Shown: positions 7,041 through 16,123, counted from the stretch's first letter. The stretch: DNA of 52,863 bases from CAYJHC01 sp964369805 (GCA_964369805.1 CAYJFM010000011.1:1-52863), one strand, 5' to 3'. Program-made: numbers and translations. Notes: generated by a model from the letters alone, not told the origin.

Positions 7041-8453
7041 ATGACAGAATTTTTGGGACAAGTTAATGGTGTGGTTTGGGGTATTCCTATGATTGTGCTT
7101 ATAATGGGTACAGGTATCTATTTAACAATTAGATTAGGTTTACTGCAATTTAGAAAGTTAGGGAAGGCTCTTTATTATATGAGCCATAATGAAAAAGATG
7201 TAGAGGGTGAAGTAACAAGTTTTGCTGCTCTTTGTACAGCTTTAGCTGCAACTATAGGTTCAGGTAATATAGTAGGTGTTGCTACAGCCATGGGTATTGG
7301 AGGTCCAGGTGCATTATTTTGGATGGTACTTGCAGCCTGCTTTGGTATGGCAACAAAGTATGCTGAAGGCGTTCTTGCAATTAAGTATAGAACCATAGAT
7401 AGCAATGGAAAAGCTCTAGGGGGGCCTTTTATGTATATCGAAAAAGGTCTTGGTGTAAAATATAAATGGCTAGCGGTACTGTTTGCTATTTTTGCAATCG
7501 GCGCAGGTCTACTAGGAATAGGTACAATGGTACAAACAAATTCAGTAGTATCAGCTGTTCAAGCATTTTTTGATCCGCAAAAGGAAAACACAATTATGCT
7601 ATTTGGAAATGAGTATACAATTGCTTTAACCGTGGCTGCGGTTGTAGTAGCAGCTTTGACTGCACTTGTAATATTGGGTGGTATAAAAAGAATATCTTCG
7701 GTTGCAACATTAGTTGTTCCGTTTATGGCAGTTTTATATGTAGTAGTAGCTATTGCAATTTTGGCTTATAACTTTGAGCATATTCCTGCTGCTTTTGCAA
7801 CAATTTTCAAAAGCGCTTTTGGTGCTGATGCAGTTGCAGGAGGGGTGATAGGAGCAATTTTAGTTTCAGTACAGGCCGGCGTTGCAAGAGGTATTTTCTC
7901 TAATGAAGCAGGTTTAGGTAGCGCGCCAATTGCAACTGCAGCAGCGCAAACTAAAGAGCCTGTGAGACAAGGCTTAGTAGCAATGACTGGTACATTCTTT
8001 GATACAGTAATAATTTGTACAATGACGGGACTTACCATCGTTATAACTGGTTCATGGAATATTGAGGGGCTCGAAGGCTCTGCTGTGACAATTAATGCTT
8101 TTGCAAATGGATTACCATGGTCTTATGAAGCTGGAGCTTTTGTATTAATGATTAGTCTTGCTTTCTTTGCCTTTACTACAATTCTTGGTTGGAATTATTA
8201 CGCTGAAAGATGCTTAGTATACTTAACAGGTGAAAAGAAAAGCGTTATTACAGGATTTAGATTGATTTGGATATTAACAGTTTTAATTGGTCCATTTGTA
8301 GCCTTAGAAACAGTTTGGTTATTAGCAGATACAATGAATGGTTTAATGGCTCTTCCAAACTTAATTGCACTATTAGTATTGGGTGGAGTAGTTGTTAAAG
8401 AAACTAAATCTTACTTTGAAAGATTAAATAGTGGACAAATAACAGATAGATAG
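7041..8453 (+). CDS. agcS: Sodium:alanine/glycine symporter family protein
   Basis: The ATG at 7041 follows AAAGGAG by eight bases; a TTG start at 7017 would lie in the terminator T-run and is rejected. The 470-residue product is a polytopic membrane protein of the alanine-or-glycine:cation symporter family. It shows the family hallmark AGVARGIFSNEAGLGSAPIA (residues about 280-299) and, near the N-terminus, the unwound-helix motif AATIGSGNIVGVATA. The glycine riboswitch upstream indicates that its substrate is glycine, perhaps with alanine. Transport inward with sodium is the usual activity of the family; the direction here is inferred. A terminator follows at 8479. Confidence 0.93.
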   Translation: MTEFLGQVNGVVWGIPMIVLIMGTGIYLTIRLGLLQFRKLGKALYYMSHNEKDVEGEVTSFAALCTALAATIGSGNIVGVATAMGIGGPGALFWMVLAACFGMATKYAEGVLAIKYRTIDSNGKALGGPFMYIEKGLGVKYKWLAVLFAIFAIGAGLLGIGTMVQTNSVVSAVQAFFDPQKENTIMLFGNEYTIALTVAAVVVAALTALVILGGIKRISSVATLVVPFMAVLYVVVAIAILAYNFEHIPAAFATIFKSAFGADAVAGGVIGAILVSVQAGVARGIFSNEAGLGSAPIATAAAQTKEPVRQGLVAMTGTFFDTVIICTMTGLTIVITGSWNIEGLEGSAVTINAFANGLPWSYEAGAFVLMISLAFFAFTTILGWNYYAERCLVYLTGEKKSVITGFRLIWILTVLIGPFVALETVWLLADTMNGLMALPNLIALLVLGGVVVKETKSYFERLNSGQITDR

Positions 8454-8478
8454 TTATTGTTTAAACATGAAATTTTAT

Positions 8479-8519
8479 GGCGGCAAGCTGCGTATATAGC
8501 AGTGAGCCGCTTTTCTTTT
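8479..8519 (+). terminator. Terminator after symporter gene
   Basis: GCGGC (8480-8484) pairs with GCCGC (8506-8510), with an inner CTGC/GCAG stem, followed by TTTTCTTTT. Confidence 0.75.
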
Positions 8520-8656
8520 AGACTAAATTAATACTTAGCTATGGTAAATTGTGAAAAGATGCAAAACAACTTGTAAAACTAATGTTTTTTTGGTAATCTA
8601 ATAATGCTAGATTAAGCAGCAAACGCAAATCGAACTAATAGCTTAGGAGGTAAGAT

Positions 8657-9112
8657 ATGAGATGCCCATTTTGCGAAAAAGACTCAACTAAGGTTTTAGA
8701 CTCTAGACCAACTGAAGATGGTAGAATCATCAGGAGGCGGAGAGAGTGCGAAAAATGTGAAAGAAGATTTACTACTTATGAAAAAGTAGACGAAATAATT
8801 GTAATGGTTATAAAAAAAGACTCAAGCAGAGAAGCTTATGATAGAAGTAAGGTAACAAACGGAATAATAAAAGCTTGTGAGAAAAGGCCTGTGACTATTG
8901 CCCAAATTGAGAGTATTGTAAATGAAATTGAAAGAGGCATTAATAACCTAGTCGATAAAGAAATTAGTAGTGCTCTAATAGGTGAATTAATTATGGATGA
9001 ATTAAAGGATCTAGATCAGGTAGCATATGTGAGATTTGCTTCAGTGTATAGACAGTTTACAGATATAAAAACATTTATTTCAGAAATAGAAACACTTCTA
9101 AATAAAAAATAA
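8657..9112 (+). CDS. nrdR: Transcriptional repressor NrdR
   Basis: The 151-residue protein starts with the NrdR zinc ribbon (MRCPFCEKDSTKVLDSRP, then CEKCERRFTTYE) and continues with an ATP-cone domain. NrdR represses ribonucleotide reductase genes when dATP is high. It lies behind TAGGAGGTAAG in its own small unit between the symporter terminator and cmk. Length and all four zinc-ligand cysteines are normal. No ribonucleotide reductase gene lies in the window, so its targets are elsewhere. Confidence 0.96.
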   Translation: MRCPFCEKDSTKVLDSRPTEDGRIIRRRRECEKCERRFTTYEKVDEIIVMVIKKDSSREAYDRSKVTNGIIKACEKRPVTIAQIESIVNEIERGINNLVDKEISSALIGELIMDELKDLDQVAYVRFASVYRQFTDIKTFISEIETLLNKK

Positions 9113-9212
9113 AATAAAATTTAAGTAATACTAAATATAAAGAGTATACTTTCGTTATTTAAAATCTATGGCAAATCACTTGTCATATGTTTTGTGTGTA
9201 AAAGGAGATTAA

Positions 9213-9881
9213 ATGAACTTAATTAGAATTGCAATTGATGGGCCTGGTGGCTCTGGAAAGAGTACAATAGCCAAAATAATTGCAAAGGATCTTAATTTAG
9301 ATTATATTGATACAGGTGCTATGTATAGAGCTATTGCATTAAAGGTGTCTAAAAGTAATATTGATATTAAAGACAAAAATAGCTTGATAGCTCTGCTAGA
9401 ATCAACTGAAATAGACTTTTCAGAGGGAAGCATTTTCTTAGATGGAAGTAATGTAGACTCATTAATTAGGACCCCAGAAGTTACTATGATGGCTTCAACT
9501 ACATCAGCAATTGATGTGGTAAGAGAAAAATTGGTAACTTTGCAAAAAAATATGGGAATGACCAAAAGTGTAGTTATGGATGGTAGAGATATAGGCACAA
9601 ATGTATTGAAAGAGGCAGAATATAAATACTATATGGTTGCCTCTGCTGAAGAGCGTGCTCAAAGAAGGTTCAAAGAATTAGAAGAAAAAGGTATTGAGAT
9701 TTCTTTCCAAAAAGTATTGAATGAAATAGAAGAAAGAGATCATAATGATATGACAAGGGAGCTTAACCCACTTAAGCAAGCAGATGATGCAAAAGTAATT
9801 GACACAACTAAAATGACTATTGAAGAAGTAGTTAACAGTATTAAGGAGGATGTAGTAAATGGCACAAGTAAGACCGTTTAA
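9213..9881 (+). CDS. cmk: Cytidylate kinase
   Basis: This 222-residue protein phosphorylates CMP and dCMP with ATP. The Walker A sequence IDGPGGSGKST lies at residues 8-18, YIDTGAMYRA is the CMP-binding signature, and VVMDGRDIGT is the second family motif. It starts behind AAAGGAGATTAA. Its last 23 bases overlap the start of the DUF1015 gene, whose ribosome binding site lies inside cmk, so the two are co-translated. In many Clostridia cmk is followed by plsC or ispH; here the neighbour is a DUF1015 gene. Confidence 0.95.
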   Translation: MNLIRIAIDGPGGSGKSTIAKIIAKDLNLDYIDTGAMYRAIALKVSKSNIDIKDKNSLIALLESTEIDFSEGSIFLDGSNVDSLIRTPEVTMMASTTSAIDVVREKLVTLQKNMGMTKSVVMDGRDIGTNVLKEAEYKYYMVASAEERAQRRFKELEEKGIEISFQKVLNEIEERDHNDMTRELNPLKQADDAKVIDTTKMTIEEVVNSIKEDVVNGTSKTV

Positions 9882-11097
9882 AGCAGTAAGACCAGCAAAA
9901 GAGCATGCAGCAGAAGTAGTTTCATTACCATATGATGTAATGAATAGAGCAGAAGCGGCTGAAATGGCAAAGGATAAACCCAATTCATTCTTACATATTT
10001 GTAGGGCTGAAATTGATTTACCAGAAGAAAAGGATCAATATGCACAATCAGTATACGAAAAAGCAAGAGACAATATCTCTGATTTTCTAGAAAGAGGAGT
10101 TTTTGTAGAAGAAGAGAAAAAAGTATACTATATTTATAGACAAATAATGAATGGAAACATTCAAACAGGAATTGTAGCACTAGCTTCAATAGATGATTAT
10201 ATTAACAATGTAATCAAAAAACATGAATTTACGAGAGTAGAAAAAGAAATCGATAGAATAAACCACTTCGATATTGCAAGTGCTCATACAGAACCTGTGT
10301 TTTTAACATACAAAGATGAAAATTCTTTAAGAAAAATAATCAACGAATATGCAGATACAAATGCACCACTATATGATTTAGTAACAGATGATGATGTAAC
10401 TCACATTATGTGGAAAATAGAAAGTGATGCAATAATCGAAGATATTACTAATCAGTTTAAAGATATACCAGCATTATATATTGCAGATGGTCATCATAGA
10501 TCAGCTTCATCATGCAAAGTAGGATTAAAGAGAAGAGAAGAAAACCCAGATTATGATGGAACAGAAGAATTCAATTTCTTTATGACTGTAATCTTCCCAG
10601 ACTCAGATCTTGAAGTTTTTGACTACAACAGAGTGGTAAAGGATTTAAATGGCCTAACTGCTGAAGAGTTCTTAACAAAGGTTAAAGAAGCTGGCTTTGA
10701 AGTGGAAGAAGTAAGTGAAGAGCATAAGCCTACAGCAAAAAATACTTTTGGAATGTTAATTAAAGATAAGTGGTACAAGCTAACAGCTAAAACTGAAATT
10801 ATACCAAATGATGTAGTAAACTCTTTAGATGTAGCTATACTTCAAAACTACATATTAAATCCTATTCTAGGCATTGAAGATCCAAGGACTGATAAGAGAA
10901 TTGACTTTGTTGGTGGAATTAGAGGCATTGAAGGCCTAGTAAAAAGAGTAAATAATGACATGGAAATTGCTTTCGCAGTATATCCAGTTGACATCAAAGA
11001 CCTAATTGAAGTATCAGATAATGATATGATTATGCCACCAAAATCAACTTGGTTTGAACCAAAACTTGGAAGTGGACTATTCCTGCACAGATTTTAG
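9859..11097 (+). CDS. DUF1015 family protein
   Basis: A 412-residue cytoplasmic protein starting behind AAGGAGGATGTAGTAA within the end of cmk. It begins MAQVRPFKAVRP and carries the DUF1015 hallmarks: the VVSLPYDVM segment near the start, LYIADGHHRSASS in the middle (about residues 206-218), and the C-terminal FVGGIRG and MPPKSTWFEPKL segments. The ADGHHR motif looks like a phosphate- or metal-binding loop, but the family has no firmly established function. Some relatives lie next to serine-biosynthesis genes; nothing of that kind is nearby here. A strong terminator follows. Confidence 0.88.
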   Translation: MAQVRPFKAVRPAKEHAAEVVSLPYDVMNRAEAAEMAKDKPNSFLHICRAEIDLPEEKDQYAQSVYEKARDNISDFLERGVFVEEEKKVYYIYRQIMNGNIQTGIVALASIDDYINNVIKKHEFTRVEKEIDRINHFDIASAHTEPVFLTYKDENSLRKIINEYADTNAPLYDLVTDDDVTHIMWKIESDAIIEDITNQFKDIPALYIADGHHRSASSCKVGLKRREENPDYDGTEEFNFFMTVIFPDSDLEVFDYNRVVKDLNGLTAEEFLTKVKEAGFEVEEVSEEHKPTAKNTFGMLIKDKWYKLTAKTEIIPNDVVNSLDVAILQNYILNPILGIEDPRTDKRIDFVGGIRGIEGLVKRVNNDMEIAFAVYPVDIKDLIEVSDNDMIMPPKSTWFEPKLGSGLFLHRF

Positions 11098-11139
11098 AAT
11101 AAATCAAATAGAAAACTAAAACACAGAAATCAATAAACT

Positions 11140-11177
11140 AAGTATTGACTTGAAACTTTCGAGTCAATACTTTTTTT
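11140..11177 (+). terminator. Terminator after DUF1015 gene
   Basis: AAGTATTGACT (11140-11150) pairs perfectly with AGTCAATACTT (11162-11172), followed by a T-run to 11177. Confidence 0.88.
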
Positions 11178-11237
11178 ATAGAAAATTTGCAGAAATTAGC
11201 AGTAATAAATAATTATAAATATAGAAAGGGTAGAGAG

Positions 11238-11912
11238 ATGAAACTAAAAGAATTACCAAAAGAAGACAGGCCAAGGGAAAAAATGATGTACAAAGGAGTT
11301 TCTACACTGTCAAACGCAGAGCTCCTAGCGTTGTTTGTAGAGAATGGAACAAGAGAGAAGACGGCAATTGACTTAAGTGAAGAGGTTTTGGCTTTGAGTG
11401 ACAAGGGTATTATGTACTTAGCTAATTGCAGCGTAGAAGAAATTTGCAAAGTTAGGGGAATCGGTCCAGCGAAGGCTTGTAAAATTAAGGCAGCTGTTGA
11501 ACTTGGAAAAAGAATAAATGAAGCTCCTAGAAAGAGGAGGTACATAACATCTGCCCATGATGTACAGGAGATGTTTATGGAAAGAATGAGGCACTACGAA
11601 AAAGAACATTTTAATGTGCTCTTATTAAATACTAAAGGGGAAATTATTGGAGAACAAAGCATTTCAGTAGGAGATATAAATTCAAGCATTGTAAACCCTA
11701 GAGAAACATTTATTGAGGCAGTAAGAAGGAATGCAGTTGCAATAATTCTTATTCATAACCATCCAAGCGGTAACCCAGAGCCGAGTGGCGAGGATCTTAA
11801 TGTAACGAAAAGGTTGGTGGAAGTAGGAAATCTTATTGGGATTAAAGTCTTAGATCATTTGATAATTGGTGATGGCACTTATGTTAGCTTGAAAGACCGT
11901 GGAGCAATCTAA
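11238..11912 (+). CDS. radC: RadC family JAB-domain protein
   Basis: The ATG at 11238 follows AGAAAGGGTAGAG; an upstream TTG at 11187 lacks a binding site and lies almost in the preceding terminator. The 224-residue product has an N-terminal helix-hairpin-helix region (CKVRGIGPAKACKIKAAVE) and a C-terminal JAB/MPN metalloprotease-like domain with HNHPSGNPEPSGED. The name RadC is historical: a direct role in DNA repair is not established. The gene faces the convergent aminotransferase gene, with a terminator hairpin between them. Confidence 0.93.
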   Translation: MKLKELPKEDRPREKMMYKGVSTLSNAELLALFVENGTREKTAIDLSEEVLALSDKGIMYLANCSVEEICKVRGIGPAKACKIKAAVELGKRINEAPRKRRYITSAHDVQEMFMERMRHYEKEHFNVLLLNTKGEIIGEQSISVGDINSSIVNPRETFIEAVRRNAVAIILIHNHPSGNPEPSGEDLNVTKRLVEVGNLIGIKVLDHLIIGDGTYVSLKDRGAI

Positions 11913-11970
11913 ATAACTCTAAAATATCAATGTGATAAGTTTATCAGAACCTGCTTAAGCCATAGGCCTA

Positions 11971-12003
11971 TAAAAAAGGGGCTAGTACATATAAGTACTA
12001 GCC
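11971..12003 (-). terminator. Terminator of the minus-strand aminotransferase
   Basis: GGCTAGTAC and GTACTAGCC (11980-11988 and 11995-12003) form a perfect 9-bp stem. Read on the minus strand it is followed by CCTTTTTTATA, so it terminates the aminotransferase transcript; on the plus strand the T-run is poor. Confidence 0.8.
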
Positions 12004-12017
12004 TCACTTGAATTTTA

Positions 12018-13214
12018 CTATTTTGTTTTTTTGTACTCTTTCATACCTTCTTCAAGAATTTTCATAGCTCTTCTGATTTCTTCTGGGCTACTAGCACAGA
12101 AAGAGAATCTGATTTTTTGCTTACCCTTAGCAGGATCTTGATAGAAACCTGAGCCAGGAGCAAATGAAATAGTTTCGCCTTCATATGTGAAGTGTCTAAG
12201 AATCCACTCTGCAAAATCATCAGTATCTTCGATTGGAAGTTGAATGAATGCATAAAGTGCACTTTTAGGTGCTACACAGATTACGCCGTCCATCTCTGAA
12301 AGAAGTCCGCAAATAGTATCTCTTCTTTCTTTATATGTTTCTCTAGATTCTTTTATATACTCATCAGCATGTCCAAGTAGGGCAGCAGTTGCAACCTGAT
12401 CGATTGTAGAAACTGATAATCTAGCTTGACCTAGTTTTAGTACTTCAGCCATAAACTCTGAGTTTTTAGATACAAGAGCACCTACTCTAGCACCACAGGC
12501 GCTATAGTTTTTAGAAATACTGTCAACAACAATAACGTTTTCTTCTGCACCTTCCATTTCTAGGAAAGATTTGTAGAACTCGTCTCCGTAAATAAAGTGT
12601 CTGTAAACTTCGTCAGCAATTATAAAAAGGTCTTTTTCTTTTGCTACTTCACAAATAGTTTTCATTTCCTCTTCAGTTAAAACTGCACCAATTGGATTGT
12701 TTGGATTAGAGAACATGATTGCTCTAGTTTTATCAGTAATTGCAGAAAGTATTTCCTCTTTAGATGGAAGTGCATATCCGTTTTCAATTTTTAATTCACA
12801 AGTTGCAATTTTTGCACCTGATAGTTTTAAAAATGTATCGTAATTTGAGTAGAATGGTTCGAATATTAGAACTTCATCATCTTCATCACATATTGTAGTA
12901 ATAGCAAAGGTAAGAGCTTCACTTCCTCCTTGAGTTATTAGAATATCTTTAGGCTCTACATTAATTCCTAGAGATTTGTAATCCTTAGAGAAAGCGTCTA
13001 ATAAGGGTTCAATTCCTTTTGAGTTAGTATATTTTAAGATAGTATCTTCAAAGTTTTTAGCTGAGTTTAGAAAAATTTCTGGCGTATCAAGATTTGGCTG
13101 CCCGATATGCATTTCATGCACAAATATTCCATTTTTTTGAGCTTCCTCTAAAAACGGAACCAGTTTTCTAACATTTGAATAGTTTATGCTTTTAATTCTG
13201 TTTGAAAATTTCAT
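12018..13214 (-). CDS. Class I/II PLP-dependent aminotransferase (aspartate aminotransferase family)
   Basis: The 398-residue protein has the fold-type I layout: the PLP phosphate-contact region ITQGGSEAL, FSNPNNPIGAV, the DEVYRHF aspartate/tyrosine motif and the Schiff-base lysine in VVDSISKNYSACGARVG. A C-terminal arginine (KIRFSFC) would bind the substrate carboxylate. The start is set by AAGGAGGAATTA just before the ATG. It is one of two minus-strand genes in the window. Substrate preference (aspartate, alanine or aromatic) cannot be read. An 18-bp palindrome overlaps its likely promoter, suggesting dedicated regulation. Confidence 0.92.
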   Translation of the reverse strand: MKFSNRIKSINYSNVRKLVPFLEEAQKNGIFVHEMHIGQPNLDTPEIFLNSAKNFEDTILKYTNSKGIEPLLDAFSKDYKSLGINVEPKDILITQGGSEALTFAITTICDEDDEVLIFEPFYSNYDTFLKLSGAKIATCELKIENGYALPSKEEILSAITDKTRAIMFSNPNNPIGAVLTEEEMKTICEVAKEKDLFIIADEVYRHFIYGDEFYKSFLEMEGAEENVIVVDSISKNYSACGARVGALVSKNSEFMAEVLKLGQARLSVSTIDQVATAALLGHADEYIKESRETYKERRDTICGLLSEMDGVICVAPKSALYAFIQLPIEDTDDFAEWILRHFTYEGETISFAPGSGFYQDPAKGKQKIRFSFCASSPEEIRRAMKILEEGMKEYKKTK

Positions 13215-13261
13215 TAATTCCTCCTTGTGAATGTTAAATGTGTTACATAATTACATGTAAA

Positions 13262-13279
13262 ATAATGTATATACATTAT
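13262..13279. promoter_or_regulatory. 18-bp palindrome, candidate operator of aminotransferase gene
   Basis: ATAATGTATATACATTAT is a perfect 18-bp palindrome. On the minus strand a TATAAT -10 candidate overlaps it, about 60 bases before the aminotransferase start. A second short palindrome TTACATGTAA lies at 13251-13260. The core TGTATATACA resembles GntR-type operators, but the regulator is unknown. Confidence 0.5.
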
Positions 13280-13389
13280 ACAATAAACAACAAAAAAAAT
13301 CTAGAGGATTAGATTGAATACAGCGTAATTTTAGTACTTTTATGACAATTTAATCTATTTGGTATTTGGGCTTTAGAAATGCAGAAAGT

Positions 13390-13419
13390 TTATCGCTAAC
13401 GACAAATATGTGTTATAAT
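13390..13419 (+). promoter_or_regulatory. Promoter of small membrane protein-tmk-holB-ricT operon
   Basis: TTATCG (13390-13395), 18-base spacer, TATAAT (13414-13419) preceded by TGT, an extended -10. Start site near 13426, just before AAGGAGG. Confidence 0.6.
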
Positions 13420-13445
13420 TTTTAGATGAGAACAAGGAGGATGAA

Positions 13446-13652
13446 ATGACTTTTTTAGAAATTTTATTAGTAATTTTGCTACTAATACCTATTGCTTTGT
13501 TTTCTGTTTCATTAATTATCAATTTAATTAATTCATTAAGAAAAGAAAAGAAAACTAAAAAAGAGATAGGTAGACAAAAGTCTATTGAAAAAAAAGAAAG
13601 TGAAGCAGAGTGGTATGAGAAAAGGAATATTCCTTACAATAGAAGGCCCTGA
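13446..13652 (+). CDS. Small single-pass membrane protein
   Basis: A 68-residue protein with a clear ribosome binding site (ACAAGGAGGATGAA). One hydrophobic segment at residues 3-30 is followed by a highly charged tail rich in lysine and glutamate and ending YNRRP. I do not recognise a family. Its 3' end overlaps the start of tmk by 38 bases in another frame, and tmk has only a weak binding site, so translation of this gene probably couples to tmk. The good binding site, own promoter and conserved-looking topology argue that it is real. Confidence 0.65.
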   Translation: MTFLEILLVILLLIPIALFSVSLIINLINSLRKEKKTKKEIGRQKSIEKKESEAEWYEKRNIPYNRRP

Positions 13653-14238
13653 TGGAGCCGGCAAATCAACACAATTAAAATATATAAAAGATTTTTTTGA
13701 AAAAAGGGGAATTACACCTATTTTCACAAGAGAACCAGGTGGAACGGATATTAGCGAAAAAATCAGAGAGTTAATACTTGATAAAGATAATAAACTAATG
13801 AATCCAAAGGCGGAAACACTGCTATATGCAGCGGCAAGAGCTCAGCTTGTAAATGAAGTAATAAAGCCAGCACTTGAAGAAGGTAAGATTGTAATTTGTG
13901 ATAGATATATTGATTCTTCAATTGCATACCAAGGTTTTGGAAGAGGTCTTAGTACAGGTGTGGAGAAGGTAAATAAATGGGCAACAGATGGGCTTATGCC
14001 TCATATGACAATTCTTTTATATGTAGACCCTGATACAGGAAGAAAAAGAAGATCGAGTAGAGCTGAGGATAGGATAGAAATTGAAAGTGATGACTTTCAC
14101 AGAAAAGTTTTCGAAGGTTACATGGAAATTGCAAAAAGCAATCCTGAGAGGGTGCTAGCCATTGATGGGCGTGAGGATATAGAAATAGTAAGGTACAAAA
14201 TAGAAAAAAAACTAATAACTTTACTGGAAAAAATGTAA
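13615..14238 (+). CDS. tmk: Thymidylate kinase
   Basis: The 207-residue enzyme phosphorylates dTMP to dTDP. The P-loop EGPDGAGKST lies at residues 9-18, the DR(Y/H) motif appears in CDRYIDSSIAYQG, and the LID region reads RKRRSSRAEDRIE. The ATG at 13615 gives the normal N-terminus MRKGIFLTIEGPDG; a TTG at 13585 would add ten lysine-rich residues and is unlikely. The start lies inside the preceding small gene. holB and ricT follow, the classical Firmicutes order. Confidence 0.95.
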   Translation: MRKGIFLTIEGPDGAGKSTQLKYIKDFFEKRGITPIFTREPGGTDISEKIRELILDKDNKLMNPKAETLLYAAARAQLVNEVIKPALEEGKIVICDRYIDSSIAYQGFGRGLSTGVEKVNKWATDGLMPHMTILLYVDPDTGRKRRSSRAEDRIEIESDDFHRKVFEGYMEIAKSNPERVLAIDGREDIEIVRYKIEKKLITLLEKM

Positions 14239-14249
14239 TGGAGTTTTAA

Positions 14250-15092
14250 TTGAAAAGGGAAAATATACTTTTTAGTGATTTTGATAATAATAAAAAAGTA
14301 GTAAATAAATTAACTGATAATATATTAAGTAATAAGATTAATCATGGTTATATCTTTGAAGGCCCAACAAGTGCAGAGAAGTTTGAACTAGCAAAGGCCT
14401 TTGCTAAGGGGATAGTTTGTCAAAGCAAACCAGGTGATGGGTGTGGCCTTTGTCCTGCTTGCATTAAAATAGAGAAGGAAGTTCACATAGATTTTGTAGT
14501 AATTGAAGAAACTCAAGCAAGAGGGTCGAGTACTAAGAGTATTAAGAACCAACAAATTAAGGATTTGCAAGAGAGGTTATCTAAAACTCCTATTGAAGCT
14601 GAGCGTAACATAGCAATCTTAAAGCAAGCACAAACGATAAGTGAAGAAGGATACAATACATTTCTAAAAACATTAGAAGAACCTCCAGAAGGCACTGTAT
14701 TAATATTGCTAGTGGAAAATAGCAAATTAATACCAGATACCATAAGATCGAGGTGTGTTAAATATTTTATTGTAGAAGAAATGAAAAAAGACTTTAATGA
14801 TAGTAAAAAAAATACTATAATAGAACTTGTTGAACTTTTAATAGAAAAGAAGCCATATTTTAAAATTAAGCCTTTAATAGATAAATACACTAAAGAAAAA
14901 GAAGACAGCCTTTTCCTTTTAGATCAATTAGAACTTGAAGTACGAAATATGTTAATAAATGAAGATAAAAGGATTTCAAAAGAATTTGCTTTTATGGCTA
15001 TAGATGAAATAGAGAAGGCGAGAACAGAGGTTCAAAGGAACATGTCAAAGGCCTATGCCATTAAAAAAATGGTTCTTAGAATTGGGGGATAA
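14250..15092 (+). CDS. holB: DNA polymerase III subunit delta'
   Basis: A 280-residue clamp-loader subunit of the AAA+ class. The zinc module is visible as CQSKPGDGCGLCPAC, the nucleotide-binding loop is degenerate (EGPTSAEKFELAK instead of GxxGxGKT, normal for delta'), and the arginine-finger motif is SRC in TIRSRCVKYF. The start is a TTG at 14250, six bases after GGAG; no ATG is available upstream of the conserved region. It sits between tmk and the PSP1-family gene, its usual place. Confidence 0.92.
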   Translation: MKRENILFSDFDNNKKVVNKLTDNILSNKINHGYIFEGPTSAEKFELAKAFAKGIVCQSKPGDGCGLCPACIKIEKEVHIDFVVIEETQARGSSTKSIKNQQIKDLQERLSKTPIEAERNIAILKQAQTISEEGYNTFLKTLEEPPEGTVLILLVENSKLIPDTIRSRCVKYFIVEEMKKDFNDSKKNTIIELVELLIEKKPYFKIKPLIDKYTKEKEDSLFLLDQLELEVRNMLINEDKRISKEFAFMAIDEIEKARTEVQRNMSKAYAIKKMVLRIGG

Positions 15093-15094
15093 TA

Positions 15095-16009
15095 ATGAAG
15101 AATGTTGTTGGTGTAAAATTTAGGACGGCGGGAAGAGAATACTACTTTGATCCTAACGGACTAGAGTTAAAACTTAAGACAAATGTAATTGTAGAGACAG
15201 CAAGGGGACTAGAATACGGAACAATAATAAGTGAGGAAACTGCAGTAAAACCTTGTAAAATTGTAGAACCACTAAAAAAAGTAGTTAGAATTGCGACAAA
15301 GGCTGATGAAGAAAAAAATAAAGAGAACTTAAGTAAAAGAGATAAGGCAATGAGAATTTGCCAAGAAAAAATAGAAAAACATAATCTGGATATGAAGCTT
15401 ACTGATGTTGAATATACTTTTGATAACACAAAGGTAATTTTTTACTTTACGTCGGATGGAAGAGTTGATTTTAGAGACTTAGTTAAAGAGTTAGCATCTA
15501 TTTTTAAGATGAGAATAGAGCTTAGGCAAATTGGAATTAGAGATGAGGCAAAATTACTAGGTGGAATTGGTCATTGTGGAAAAGGTCTATGTTGTCATAC
15601 ATGGTTAAATGACTTTGATTCTGTGTCAATAAAAATGGCGAAAACTCAAAATCTTTCACTTAACCCATCGAAAATTTCTGGAATTTGTGGTAGATTAATG
15701 TGCTGCCTAAAATTCGAAAATGACTTATATGCAGAAATGAGAAAAGGGATGCCAAATTCAGGGGAAAAAATATTAACTCCGGATGGTGAGGCAATTGTTA
15801 TGGAAACTGTTATTCTAGAGCATAAAATAAAAGCAAGACTTATAATTGAAAAGGGAACTGCTGAAAACAATTACCATGATAAGCTAAGCAATGAAGTTAT
15901 GGTTTTTGCTAAAGATGATATAAAAAGAATAGATAAAAAAAGTAAAAGCACTAAAGATAAAAAAGAAGATAAAATTGACGCAGAATTAAAAAAACTGTTG
16001 AAAGACTAG
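15095..16009 (+). CDS. ricT: PSP1 family protein (RicT/YaaT-like)
   Basis: The 304-residue protein carries the PSP1 C-terminal domain, with the cysteine-rich segments GHCGKGLCCHTWL and GICGRLMCCLKFE that in B. subtilis RicT help hold iron-sulfur clusters in the RicA-RicF-RicT complex. That complex assists RNase Y in mRNA processing and phosphorelay control. It begins two bases after holB, so it belongs to the tmk operon as in other Firmicutes. The lysine-rich C-terminus is a normal feature. RicA and RicF partners are not in the window. Confidence 0.9.
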   Translation: MKNVVGVKFRTAGREYYFDPNGLELKLKTNVIVETARGLEYGTIISEETAVKPCKIVEPLKKVVRIATKADEEKNKENLSKRDKAMRICQEKIEKHNLDMKLTDVEYTFDNTKVIFYFTSDGRVDFRDLVKELASIFKMRIELRQIGIRDEAKLLGGIGHCGKGLCCHTWLNDFDSVSIKMAKTQNLSLNPSKISGICGRLMCCLKFENDLYAEMRKGMPNSGEKILTPDGEAIVMETVILEHKIKARLIIEKGTAENNYHDKLSNEVMVFAKDDIKRIDKKSKSTKDKKEDKIDAELKKLLKD

Positions 16010-16114
16010 ATTTACAAACAGTAATCTACCTAATTAGCATGAAAACAATTAATGCCTTTTTTGTTAAAAAAAGATAGCAAAAAAGTAAAAAATATGGAAA
16101 AACTGTATTTTTTG

Positions 16115-16123
16115 TGGTAGAAT
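16115..16123 (+). promoter_or_regulatory. Extended -10 element before 16169 gene
   Basis: TGGTAGAAT, an extended -10 about 45 bases before the next start codon. No convincing -35 is seen upstream. Confidence 0.4.

Noticed and set aside
9302..9598. Long antisense frame inside cmk, and similar ones in rpmI, dnaJ, mutS and dxs
   Set aside because: They mirror codon bias of the sense gene, lack binding sites and have low-complexity or serine/leucine-rich products.
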